A stretch of DNA of 64,000 nt from assembly GCA_042867185.1 (NCBI GenBank), contig JBHZQV010000016.1, positions 43,573 to 107,572 on the forward strand, given 5' to 3'. The DNA comes from Xylophilus sp042867185. Lineage in GTDB: Bacteria > Pseudomonadota > Gammaproteobacteria > Burkholderiales > Burkholderiaceae_C. The notes beneath the pieces are model-generated. The model was not told where the DNA came from and did no database searches. It saw nothing but the letters and a program-made list of their open reading frames with translations. Shown piece by piece: positions 17,904 to 26,846 of the stretch. Position 1 is the stretch's first letter. Each line of letters opens with the position of its first letter. A program made the translations under genes and the position numbers.

Positions 17904-18328
17904 CAGCGCGGCCCGGTGGCGGCCGGCCGGGCGCGGAACACGAAGTACCGCGCGCTGGCGAAGTTGGCCACCAGCCCCGCGATGCTGCCCGCCGCCACGC
18001 CGAGCAGCGCGGCGTACGGCCCCTGGTACCAGTGCAGCACCGCCACGTAGGCGCCGTAGTTGAGCGCGGCGCCGGCCAGCATCGTCACCAGGTACTTGCC
18101 GTACTCGCGCCAGATGCCGCTGCCGGTGGCGCGCGTGCCGCTGAAGGTGAAATGCCGGTTGAACAGCCAGGTGGTGGTGGCCGCCGCCCAGAACGACAGC
18201 ACCCGGCCGCCGTACCAGCCGAGCCACGGCGCCAGCGCATAGAGCACCGCCACGTCGACCACGAAGCCGAGCGTGCCGACCACGCAGAAGATCAGGAATT
18301 GCCGCAGGGCGGGACGGGAGGACATCAT
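17903..18328 (-). CDS. gtrA: GtrA-family flippase
   Basis: A 141-residue protein with four predicted helices: FLIFCVVGTLGFVVDVAVL, then VLSFWAAATTTWLFNRHFTF, a third near KYLVTMLAGAALNYGAYV, and the closing VANFASARYFVF. These are the signature segments of GtrA/PF04138. GtrA proteins are thought to flip undecaprenyl-phosphate-linked sugar across the inner membrane after GtrB makes it. The start overlaps the preceding gene as ATGA; MM gives two adjacent starts. Confidence 0.9.
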   Translation of the reverse strand: MMSSRPALRQFLIFCVVGTLGFVVDVAVLYALAPWLGWYGGRVLSFWAAATTTWLFNRHFTFSGTRATGSGIWREYGKYLVTMLAGAALNYGAYVAVLHWYQGPYAALLGVAAGSIAGLVANFASARYFVFRARPAATGPR

Positions 18329-20178
18329 TCTTGGGCCAGGGCGCGGATCGCGTCGTAGAACTGGGCGGAGCCGTCCAGCGGGTTGTCGGGGCGCACTTCC
18401 ATGCGGCTCACGCCGTGGATCCCCGGTGGCCGGAACCGCTGCGGCACCGGCGAGAAGTAGTAGGGGCTGACGAAGCGGGCGCCGGCCTGCTGGTGGGAGC
18501 GCAGCGCCTTCAGCGCGGTGCCGGGGCGCTTCCACTGCTGCGGATGGAACTCGGGCACGCCGTAGCCGCGCCAACGCCGCTCGGCGACGAAGCCGCGCAC
18601 CCAGGTGCTGTCGGTCGCGCCGCCGTAGAGGTTGAAGCCCGGCTTCCACGGCGTGTCGGCCGCGAGCGTGTCGCCCACCGCCAGCAACTGCGGGTTCCAC
18701 GAGGAGTTGACCTCGGGCACGATCTGGTGCGAGTAGAGCTTGTCGGCCGGCAGGCCGGCCTGCACCGCCACGTCGTAGAACGCCTGCATGAAGGCGCGGA
18801 CCTGGTGGGCGCGGTACCGGTTCCAGTCGCGGGCCAGGGGATTGAAGTACACGTCCTGCATCGACCGCGGCAGGTCCAGCCACGATTTCACGCCCGGCAG
18901 CACCTGCGCGTTCTGGAGCCCGGTGACGGCCGGCGACGCCCGGCCGGAAGCCGGTGTCTGGTCGCGCGGCACCACGACGAACTCGGCCTGCGCCAGCTCG
19001 TAGCGGGTGCCGGCCGACTCGGCCACGATCTGCGCCCGGTGGCGGCCCGGCGGCAGGCCGCTGAAGTCGAGGTCGACGCGGTAGCCGACGTTCGGATCCA
19101 GCACCGTCTCGTCGGCGCGGTAGACATCCAGGCGGTTGAAGCCGCGCGGCACCGGGCCGTGCCGTTTTCCGTCGAGGTAGAGGTCGAGCGCGGCGATGCG
19201 CTGCTGCGGGTCCCACAGCCAGCCCGAGAACGGCAGCGTACCGTCGGCGTACGCGTCGTAGTGTTCGCCGAAAGAGGCCAGCGCGTCCTTGCGGATGTTC
19301 TTCGACGGTGCGGGAACGGCGTCGAAACCTGCGTAGGCCAGGCCGGTGCGCGCCCGGAAGGTCTCGATGCTGCCGTAGCGCTGCTGCAGCCACTGCCGGA
19401 AGCCCGCCACCGAGGCGGGGCTGTAGTCGGTGACCCGGATGTCCGCGTAGGCCCCCATGCCGTTTTCGAAGTTGGGGAACATGTGGTGCAGCTCGCCCAG
19501 CAGCGTGATCGCGACGATGCGCCGGCGCGCCGCGGGCGGCAGCTCGGCGATGCGGCGGGCGATCGCCTGCAGCGCGGCGAACCGGTAGCGGTTGACCGGG
19601 ATGTCGGCAGCGGTCTGCAGGGTGTAGGGCAGGATCGGGTAGCCGAAATAGTTGGATTCGGCCGGCGTACCGTCGGCCAGCAGCATCAGGTTGCGCTTGT
19701 CCTTGCGCAGCTCTTCGGGCAGCGGGCCGAGCGAGTCGAAATGGTCGGCCGCCAGGTACAGCACCACCGGCCGCGCCACTTTGGTCACCGGCCGCAGCAG
19801 CGTGTCGACCTGGGCCATGTCCAGCTCCCAGCCCTTCGGCCCGCGCTTGTACAGGCTCAGCAGTTTCAGGGTCTGGGTGTAGCCCACCTGCACCCGGCCC
19901 TTGGGGCCGCCGGGCTCCAGCGTGTCCAGCAGGCGGGCCAGCGCGGCCGATCCGTCGAGCTTGCGCTTGGCGCAGTAGGCGTACGCGGCCTCGATCGGGA
20001 AGATCTTGAGGTCCTTGGCGGCCTCGTCGCAGAGCAGCAGGCCCTCCACCGTGGGTACGAGGTAGAACGGCGCGGCGTCGGCAGGCGGTGCGGCGGCCTG
20101 CGCCTGCGCCAGGCCTGCCGCCGTCGCCAGCAGCAGGCCGGCGGCCCATGCGGCGCGGGTGCGGAGCCGCCGCGTCAC
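18325..20178 (-). CDS. Secreted GH42-like (beta-galactosidase-fold) protein, function unknown
   Basis: A 617-residue protein with a Sec signal (cleavage near GLAQAQAA). The middle section has LLGELHHMFPNFENG followed by DYSPASVAGFRQWLQQRYGS and a following Ala-rich segment. This resembles the glycoside hydrolase 42 pattern in which a catalytic-strand Glu precedes an FRxWLxxRYG helix. A beta-sandwich-like part (about 300-400) and a long C-terminal half with FYDVAVQAG and HQIVPEVNSSWNP follow. The start is GTG, overlapping the gtrB stop as GTGA. Sitting between gtrB and gtrA, it may trim or bind the glycan they build. The GH42 assignment is by pattern only. Confidence 0.65.
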   Translation of the reverse strand: MTRRLRTRAAWAAGLLLATAAGLAQAQAAAPPADAAPFYLVPTVEGLLLCDEAAKDLKIFPIEAAYAYCAKRKLDGSAALARLLDTLEPGGPKGRVQVGYTQTLKLLSLYKRGPKGWELDMAQVDTLLRPVTKVARPVVLYLAADHFDSLGPLPEELRKDKRNLMLLADGTPAESNYFGYPILPYTLQTAADIPVNRYRFAALQAIARRIAELPPAARRRIVAITLLGELHHMFPNFENGMGAYADIRVTDYSPASVAGFRQWLQQRYGSIETFRARTGLAYAGFDAVPAPSKNIRKDALASFGEHYDAYADGTLPFSGWLWDPQQRIAALDLYLDGKRHGPVPRGFNRLDVYRADETVLDPNVGYRVDLDFSGLPPGRHRAQIVAESAGTRYELAQAEFVVVPRDQTPASGRASPAVTGLQNAQVLPGVKSWLDLPRSMQDVYFNPLARDWNRYRAHQVRAFMQAFYDVAVQAGLPADKLYSHQIVPEVNSSWNPQLLAVGDTLAADTPWKPGFNLYGGATDSTWVRGFVAERRWRGYGVPEFHPQQWKRPGTALKALRSHQQAGARFVSPYYFSPVPQRFRPPGIHGVSRMEVRPDNPLDGSAQFYDAIRALAQE

Positions 20179-21209
20179 GGCATGCGCACGGTGGAGGCCG
20201 GTGCCGCGGGCGGGCGGGCCGCTTCCTGCACCGCCGGACCCGCCAGGGACGCGGCCGTCGGCGCCGCCGCACCGGCTCGCGCCGCGGAATACGACTGCAC
20301 CAGGTACAGCGGCCGCGCCTTGGTCTCGTTGTAGATGCGGCCCAGGTATTCGCCCAGGATGCCGATGAAGAACAGCTGCACCCCGCCCAGGAACAGCATC
20401 GTCACCATCAGCGACGGATAGCCCGGCACATCGTCGCCCCAGACCATCGTCTTGAGCACGATCCACGCGCCGGCCAGGAAGGCCGCGAGCGCGATCAGCA
20501 CGCCGAAATAGGTGGCAAGCTTCAGCGGGAAGATCGAGAACGAGGTGATGCCCTCGATCGCGAAGTTCCAGAGCTTCCAGTAATTGAACTTGGTGGTGCC
20601 GGCCGCACGCGGCTCGCGCCGGTAGTCGACCACCTTGGTCGGGTAGCCCACCCAGGCAAACAGGCCCTTCATGAAGCGGTGGTGCTCGCGCATCCGCAGC
20701 AGGCTGTCGACCGCGCGGCGGCTCATCAGCCGGCAGTCGCCGGTGTTGGCCGGAATGTCCACCTTCGACATTGCGCCGATCACCCGGTAGAAGCCGTGGG
20801 CGGTCAGCTTCTTGATCCAGGTCTCGCCGTCGCGGTGGGTGCGGCGGGCCACCACCACGTCGTGGCCGTTCTTCCATTCGCGCACGAAGTCCACGATCAG
20901 CTCGGGCGGGTCCTGCAGGTCGGCGTCGAGGACCACGATCGCGTCGCCGCGCGCATGGTCGAGCCCGGCGGTCATCGCCGGCTCCTTGCCGAAATTGCGG
21001 GAGAGTTCGATGCCCCCCACCCGCGGGTCGGCCGCGCACAGCTCTTCGATGATCTGCTGCGTGGTGTCGGTGCTGCCGTCGTTGACGAAAAGAATTTCCC
21101 ACTCGTAGCCGGGCAGCGTCGCCAGCGTGGCGCTCAGCCGCTGCAGGAAGGGCCGCAGCACCAGCTCTTCGTTGTAGGCGGGGACGATGATCGAAATGGT
21201 GTCGTGCAT
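20175..21209 (-). CDS. gtrB: GtrB-like undecaprenyl-phosphate glycosyltransferase (GT2)
   Basis: A 344-residue GT2 enzyme of the GtrB/DPM1/ArnC type. It has SIIVPAYNEE, VNDGSTDTT, the DXD-like VVLDADLQDPPEL, and DCRLMSRRAVD. Two C-terminal helices follow (about 228-255 and 265-295), ending GEYLGRIYNETKARP, which is diagnostic for bactoprenol glucosyltransferases. An alanine/proline tail of about 35 residues is extra. It transfers a sugar from a nucleotide donor to undecaprenyl phosphate on the cytoplasmic side. It heads the operon gtrB, GH42-like, gtrA, HAD, chained by overlaps. The AT-rich insert begins just upstream. Confidence 0.92.
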   Translation of the reverse strand: MHDTISIIVPAYNEELVLRPFLQRLSATLATLPGYEWEILFVNDGSTDTTQQIIEELCAADPRVGGIELSRNFGKEPAMTAGLDHARGDAIVVLDADLQDPPELIVDFVREWKNGHDVVVARRTHRDGETWIKKLTAHGFYRVIGAMSKVDIPANTGDCRLMSRRAVDSLLRMREHHRFMKGLFAWVGYPTKVVDYRREPRAAGTTKFNYWKLWNFAIEGITSFSIFPLKLATYFGVLIALAAFLAGAWIVLKTMVWGDDVPGYPSLMVTMLFLGGVQLFFIGILGEYLGRIYNETKARPLYLVQSYSAARAGAAAPTAASLAGPAVQEAARPPAAPASTVRMP

Positions 21210-21446
21210 GGTGCTTGGCGTTACGGAGCTACAAGACGCAGTAGTTTTACTAACCTGACTATCTACTTAGACTCATGGCTGTAAATAATTGCTAGAAAAT
21301 TAATTTCAATCTGCTGCAAAAGATTTGCGATCTTAAATTTTATGCAAATTAACTAGTCTCCGTTGAACGTCCCTTTCTAATACAGAATGAGCGTCCAACA
21401 GCAATAATTTAATGCTCTAGCGAAAAGCTTTATTCTCCACTGAATA

Positions 21447-22301
21447 TTAGAAGGTATTCACAGAAATTGTGCCGAAAGATCCTTCTCCACCATTGAATGA
21501 CCCGTTCCAATTGCTTGGACGTTCAGCCCAGCCAAAGCCCCCAATTTGAATCCTAACTTCTCCGTCTGGAAAATATCCTGGGCCCAGATTAAATGCGTCA
21601 TCAATAGCATCGTGTCCGGCGATCCAATTGCCGTCTAAAAAATAATCCCATCTCCATCCAGAATCCCCATGCTAATATTGCACTTTAACGGTTTTATATG
21701 CATTTCCCTCAATTGGAATATTGTTGTAAAGTGGCGCGCCGCCATCAAAATGTGCTTCAAGTGTCGGACCCCAAATGTTGGCATAAAGTGGTACGCTACC
21801 TGATGTGTTGCTGTATCCAAACGAACGATAATTTTGTTCGCCACGATATAGTCCAACATTAACTCCGCAACCTACAGCATGAGCGGTCGAGTACTCGGTG
21901 CAAAAAGCACTAATCGGAACTTCTACGCTAATTCCGTTCGCAAAAGAAAACTTTTGCTGCGACACTAGAAGAAAGCCGCCGCCCGCATTGCCCCCAGCTT
22001 CAGCATGGAAAAATAGCTGTCCATTTGATGGTGCATAACAAGGGTTAGGTCCAGACGGATTGCTTTTGCAGTCCGCTTTCCAGTTGTTAGAAAGCCAGCG
22101 TGCAGCTCCGTTCCATACCGTTATCTGCTCGTCATTAACAGGATTGGCTTTGGTTTGGGCGGTTGGTGGACTTGATGGTCCGTCCGAGTAATATGTGCCT
22201 CCTACATCTACCGATGAAGCGGACCAATTTTCAAATGTCCCGGCGGTGGCCATGCATACAGGCGATACTACAAAAAAAATTGCTATCAGTAAGCGTCTCA
22301 T
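21447..22301 (-). pseudogene. Secreted beta-rich protein gene with an in-frame amber stop
   Basis: The reading frame opens with MRRLLIAIFFVVSPVCMATA, a Sec signal, preceded by GAGGAAATT as a good ribosome site. It runs 209 codons to TAG at 21672-21674. The same frame then stays open for 74 more codons to TAA at 21447-21449, starting HGDSGWRWDYFLDGNWIAGH and ending ISVNTF. The composition (Gly, Trp, Asn, aromatic) and the 'YFLDG' strand are continuous across the stop and suggest a concanavalin-A-like sandwich. A Trp codon changed to TAG would explain it. Either it is a nonsense pseudogene or the shorter product is made. I do not recognise the family. The base composition is AT-rich, unlike its flanks. 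Confidence 0.7.
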
Positions 22302-22605
22302 AATTTCCTCATTCGATTAATTAATAAACACGACGGGAATTTCAGTCTGCCGCAGGCAAGATGTGGCTGCTAGAGGCGCCTCGCGCTTGTGGCGCATAAG
22401 TGTACCATCCTATTGATTGGAGTGTGTGCATATTATTTTTTGGACTGCAAATGTATGGTGGGAGCCAATAATAATATTTATTAATCGAGCCACTATGCAT
22501 ATTTCCGGAAGACCAATGTTTGCCTGCGTGTTATTGTTTCAATGGTCGTTTAAATTCTTAAGTATTTCTTGCGCCCCGGTTCGATAAATTAACTGCATAG
22601 CGAAA
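22302..22605. other. AT-rich intergenic region, no gene seen
   Basis: About 300 nt between the YfhO-like gene and the secreted-protein gene. I see no credible coding frame or terminator hairpin. The right part, near gagtgtgtgcatattatttt and aataataatatttatt, is AT-rich enough to hold a promoter for the minus-strand downstream gene, but I cannot assign -10/-35 boxes with confidence. Confidence 0.5.
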
Positions 22606-24849
22606 TCAATGGCAATCCTTATGCCGTAGAAAAGGAACTGCTTGGTACTCGAAACGAACACGCGTTATTGCACTTTGTAATTCTACCGATCGAAATATGC
22701 CTATATACGGCTTTACCTCAGTCGAACCTTTCGAAGTGCATGCAACCCATCCGGGCGCAAAGTTATCTCCGACAACTAAGAGTCCTTGTGATGAAGGCGG
22801 GCATTCAACTTCCAATAAAGTTGGTTCGTAAGATCTGATTTGGCACCGGACACTTTTCTGGTTTTTGATTAATAGCTCTGCTCTTGGATGGGCGTTCGTT
22901 GTTTCCCAGATGTTGTAATCGCCTAGCCGTCCAACAAATTGGGCCCATGGAGCTTCTGATAATTTTAGCGTTATATTTTCTGCTGCCATTCTCATGGCAT
23001 TATCTTTAGGGAGGTTTTCCAGAACTACTGAAGATATTAAAATGTATTTAAGACCAAGTCTTCGGTAAAGCTCGCTGTCATAGAATGGGGAAGTGGATTT
23101 AAATTCTTTTGGGGCGCTTTGCAGATTTTGAGCCCCAACTGCTTTATCGTAAGAGCTAAGTGAGATAGGCGAATAGCCGGGAATGCTCATAATTTGAAAT
23201 GCAATGGGCATCGAGCCCCCAAGACCGCCGCCTATAGCTTCTACTCTGTACTGGGGATTTGATCCACGTACGCCATTTTTGTCGAGAAAATTAATTATTT
23301 TTCTTAGGCCCATCTCTTCTTGCATCTTTTTTGGATCGTTGTTATAAATTTGGGCAATCTGATTCGAGTTTACGCGCGGCGCGAAAAAGGCTGAGCTTCT
23401 TCCTGCCGCGTAAATGTCCGCGGCACATAGCAGTAATAAAACTGACGGAGTGATAAAAGTTGGAATTCGATGTCGAACGCTATGCAAAACAGCCACGAAC
23501 AAAGCAATCAAGGCAACCCGGCCTAAGAAAGCTATCGCGACCGTCATGAACTCTACTTCTCGATTGGCTCGAATGGACAGACGCCATGACGAAAGTATGA
23601 TTAGAAGAATACAAAAAACGGCGCATAAATAAATTGCGTAACTACTGACGCCTGTGAATTTTTGGGCGTGAAATCGAACTAAGCAAGGATGCAGGGAAAT
23701 GCTCAAAGCAACGAAAAAATTCAGAAAGTAAGCTGCATCTGCAGGCCTGCGGAAATTTGCCATTCCATAAATGTGTTCAAAAATAAATGGGTATACAGGG
23801 GTATTTGTACCCATGGCAAATATGTACCAAAATACTGCGCTGAGTAAACATATAATTATCGCAGTTTTTTTATTTTCAGTAGCTGCCGATGTCGTCGCAG
23901 CAATCAAAATTATGGTGGGAATGATGCCTATGTATAAAAAATCTTGAGATGAATCAGTTGGCGCCCAGAGACCGTTCTCCGGCGACATTATCCCGTAAAG
24001 ACCGGGAAGAAAGAGGCTGGCCAGATTCGCAAACGGAAAAGATGAGGTTTTTGAGAATTCTAAAGGAAGTTTACTTCTCGATGAATTTTGAACAAAATCA
24101 ATAATAGAAGCCCAGACGGGCGACGTCAATGCCAGCGATATAAGCAGCGCCACACTTGCTGCAAAAAGAACCCGGGTCGTATTTTCTGCATTTTTGGCAT
24201 GCCAGAATGCTATGGGTGCGAGCGCTATTGCCGTTAAAAAGGTTACTTGGTTTAAATTTAATAAACCGAGCGTCGCGACCAGCGTGAGTGCAGCAACACT
24301 TTTGAAGGAAGGCTGTTTTGATATTTTATAAAAAGCCAACAGGAAGAACGGTAGTAAACAGTACGATACAACCTGGGGACTGTGTTGCAATCGGCTGGTA
24401 GCTACTCCACCCGCCATAAAAATAAGCGCGCCAAGAACTGGAGGCCATATGTCAGATGTGTATTTTCGTGAATACAGAGCTAAAGCGCAGCCGCCAAGCA
24501 GCTGCATAAAAATTGTCACTAGATCATGCGTGTGGAGGCTATAAAAATCTCCTAAGACTATCGCTGCCAATGTATAGGGCGTAAAAATCATCCCTTGGGG
24601 ATCACCCAATACAGGTTGTCCGCCATACATCCAGGGATTCCACCAAGGCAGCTGCCCGCTTCGAATTGTATCTGCTACGAATTTAACCTGAGGATAAAAT
24701 TCATCAATGCTATCCCATGGCACATAAGAAACGCCCAGGATAAATTTTATATTAACAAGAGTCCAAACTATAAAAATAAGGAACAATTGAAATGACCATT
24801 TCGGCTGAAAAATTCTAAATTTTAGAAGCTTCATTTCATCAGAGTACAA
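22606..24849 (-). CDS. YfhO-like membrane glycosyltransferase (GT-C fold)
   Basis: A 747-residue protein with about 12-13 membrane helices and a C-terminal soluble part of about 230 residues. The first periplasmic loop holds SIDEFYPQVKFVADTIRSG and LPWWNPWMYGGQPVLGDPQ, the acidic-plus-WNP pattern of YfhO-family GT-C enzymes. In Bacillus, YfhO takes sugar from an undecaprenyl carrier made by the GtrB homologue CsbB and flipped by GtcA. Here gtrB and gtrA are 1.4 kb downstream. I chose the TTG start because GGGAGGAG lies about 8 nt upstream; an ATG five codons on also fits. The strongly AT-rich sequence differs from both flanks and suggests transfer. Confidence 0.85.
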   Translation of the reverse strand: MYSDEMKLLKFRIFQPKWSFQLFLIFIVWTLVNIKFILGVSYVPWDSIDEFYPQVKFVADTIRSGQLPWWNPWMYGGQPVLGDPQGMIFTPYTLAAIVLGDFYSLHTHDLVTIFMQLLGGCALALYSRKYTSDIWPPVLGALIFMAGGVATSRLQHSPQVVSYCLLPFFLLAFYKISKQPSFKSVAALTLVATLGLLNLNQVTFLTAIALAPIAFWHAKNAENTTRVLFAASVALLISLALTSPVWASIIDFVQNSSRSKLPLEFSKTSSFPFANLASLFLPGLYGIMSPENGLWAPTDSSQDFLYIGIIPTIILIAATTSAATENKKTAIIICLLSAVFWYIFAMGTNTPVYPFIFEHIYGMANFRRPADAAYFLNFFVALSISLHPCLVRFHAQKFTGVSSYAIYLCAVFCILLIILSSWRLSIRANREVEFMTVAIAFLGRVALIALFVAVLHSVRHRIPTFITPSVLLLLCAADIYAAGRSSAFFAPRVNSNQIAQIYNNDPKKMQEEMGLRKIINFLDKNGVRGSNPQYRVEAIGGGLGGSMPIAFQIMSIPGYSPISLSSYDKAVGAQNLQSAPKEFKSTSPFYDSELYRRLGLKYILISSVVLENLPKDNAMRMAAENITLKLSEAPWAQFVGRLGDYNIWETTNAHPRAELLIKNQKSVRCQIRSYEPTLLEVECPPSSQGLLVVGDNFAPGWVACTSKGSTEVKPYIGIFRSVELQSAITRVRFEYQAVPFLRHKDCH

Positions 24850-24924
24850 ACTGCTCTCCTCCCAATACTGTCGTATGGTTGAATTGTTTTCAAGCCGGTT
24901 GCTTAAAATTTTTGCTTTTGGTCC

Positions 24925-26565
24925 CTAACCCGCCGCCTGCAAGGCCAGCCCCGCATGTTCCCGCAGCGGATGGAAGTGGATCTTCGGGAATCGCTCCTGC
25001 GCCAGCCGCACGTCGTAGGGCGAGGTGCAGAGATAGGCCAGGGTGTTGGCCGCGTCGTGCGCCATGCGCAGCGGATAGGCGTCGGTGAAGGCACGCAGTT
25101 CCTGCGGCGTGTCGGCGGTGATCCAGCGGGCGCCGGTGTACTGGCAGCCTTCCAGCCGGATGTCGGCGTCGTACTCGGCCTTGAGGCGGTGCTGCACCAC
25201 CTCGAACTGCAGCTGGCCCACGGCGCCCAGCAGCATCGCGCCGCCGGAATCGGGCTTGAACACCTGGATCGCGCCCTCCTCGCCCAGCTGCGCCAGGCCC
25301 TGCTGGAGCTGCTTGGTGCGCAGCGGGTTCTTCAGGATCACCGTCATGAACAGCTCGGGCGCGAAGAAGGGCAGGCCGGTGAACATCAGGTTGGCACCGT
25401 CGGTGATGGTGTCGCCCAGCTGCACCCCGCCGTGGGTGGTGAAGCCGATGATGTCGCCGGCGTAGGCCTCGTCGACCGCCTCGCGGCGCTGGCTCATGAA
25501 GGTGACGACCGAGGTCGGCCGCAGCTCCTTGGCGGTGCGCTGCACCTTGAGCTTCATGCCCGGCGTGTACTTGCCCGAGGCCATCCGCACGAAGGCGATG
25601 CGGTCGCGGTGGTTGGCGTCCATGTTGGCCTGCACCTTGAACACGACGCCCGCGAAATCCTTGTCGGCGGGCTGGATCTCCTGCGTCACCGGCTGGCGGT
25701 TGACGACGACGGTGCTGGTGCGCGACTGGGGCTGCGGCGCCAGATCGACCAGGGCGTCCAGCACTTCCATCACCCCGAAGTTGTTGACGCCCGAGCCGAA
25801 GAACACCGGTGTCTGTTTGCCGGCCAGGAAGGCCTCGCGGTCCCAGGCGGGCGAGGCGCCGGTGGCCAGCTCCATGCTCTCCATCGAGGTGTCCCACTCG
25901 CTGCCGAAACGCTCGCGCAGGGCGGCCTGCTCGGTCAGCGGCACGGTTTCGAAATCCTGCGGCAGCCGCTCGCTGCCCGATTCGAACACCGTCATCGCCT
26001 GGGTGCGCAGGTTGACGATGCCGCCGAAGCCGCGGCCCTGGCCCACCGGCCAGGTCATCGGCACGCAGGGCATGCCCAGCTCGCGCTCGATCTCGTCGAG
26101 GATGTCGAGCGGCTCGCGCACCTCGCGGTCCATCTTGTTAACGAAGGTGATGATCGGCGTGTCGCGCTGGCGGCAGACCTCGATCAGCCGGCGCGTCTGC
26201 GCCTCGACGCCGTTGGCCGCGTCGATCACCATCAGGGCCGAGTCGACCGCGGTCAATACCCGGTAGGTGTCTTCCGAGAAATCCTTGTGGCCGGGCGTGT
26301 CGAGCAGGTTGATCACATGGTCGCGGTAGAGCATCTGCATCACCGAGCTGGCCACCGAGATGCCACGCTGCTTCTCGATCTCCATCCAGTCCGAGGTGGC
26401 GTGCCGGCTGGCCTTGCGCGCCTTGACCGAGCCGGCGATCTGGATCGCGCCCGAGAACAGCAGCAGCTTCTCGGTCAGCGTGGTTTTGCCGGCGTCGGGG
26501 TGGGAAATGATGGCGAAGGTGCGGCGCCGACGGGTCTCGGCATTGAAGTCGGGTGAAGTAGCCAC
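24925..26565 (-). CDS. prfC: Peptide chain release factor 3
   Basis: A translational GTPase that recycles RF1/RF2 after termination. G1 is SHPDAGKTTLTEK, G3 DTPGHKDFSEDTYR and G4 FVNKMDREVREP. The RF3-specific C-terminal part includes VGAVGQLQFEVVQHRL and LAQERFPKIHFHPLREHAG. I chose the GTG at 26565, giving 546 residues and the normal short lead into RRRRTFAIISHPD. An ATG at 26637 adds 24 residues not seen in the family. It borders the AT-rich insert. Confidence 0.95.
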   Translation of the reverse strand: MATSPDFNAETRRRRTFAIISHPDAGKTTLTEKLLLFSGAIQIAGSVKARKASRHATSDWMEIEKQRGISVASSVMQMLYRDHVINLLDTPGHKDFSEDTYRVLTAVDSALMVIDAANGVEAQTRRLIEVCRQRDTPIITFVNKMDREVREPLDILDEIERELGMPCVPMTWPVGQGRGFGGIVNLRTQAMTVFESGSERLPQDFETVPLTEQAALRERFGSEWDTSMESMELATGASPAWDREAFLAGKQTPVFFGSGVNNFGVMEVLDALVDLAPQPQSRTSTVVVNRQPVTQEIQPADKDFAGVVFKVQANMDANHRDRIAFVRMASGKYTPGMKLKVQRTAKELRPTSVVTFMSQRREAVDEAYAGDIIGFTTHGGVQLGDTITDGANLMFTGLPFFAPELFMTVILKNPLRTKQLQQGLAQLGEEGAIQVFKPDSGGAMLLGAVGQLQFEVVQHRLKAEYDADIRLEGCQYTGARWITADTPQELRAFTDAYPLRMAHDAANTLAYLCTSPYDVRLAQERFPKIHFHPLREHAGLALQAAG

Positions 26566-26846
26566 GGAGAATCCACTCAGAAAACGTACGGCCCGCAGGA
26601 TGCGGACGGCGTGCAAACCCGAGATTGTCGCCTGCATGCCGCAGGGCCGGACCGAAATCGACCATCGGGTCGGGATAAGGGAAGGCTACAGGCAGAATAC
26701 CGCTTCTGTATTCGGGTGTAACCGCGCTGCGCGATTCCGGTCGGCGTACCGACACGCCCACAACGGTCTCGCAGAAGAAAAAGCATGCAACCGGGGCGAA
26801 GCGGGTGTCGACCACCCTCCATTTCCATCGAAACGTCTAGAAAAGT

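Noticed and set aside
21672..21674. Pyrrolysine coding at the internal TAG
   Set aside because: No pyl genes or PYLIS-like context are seen, and the host group does not use pyrrolysine; nonsense change is simpler.
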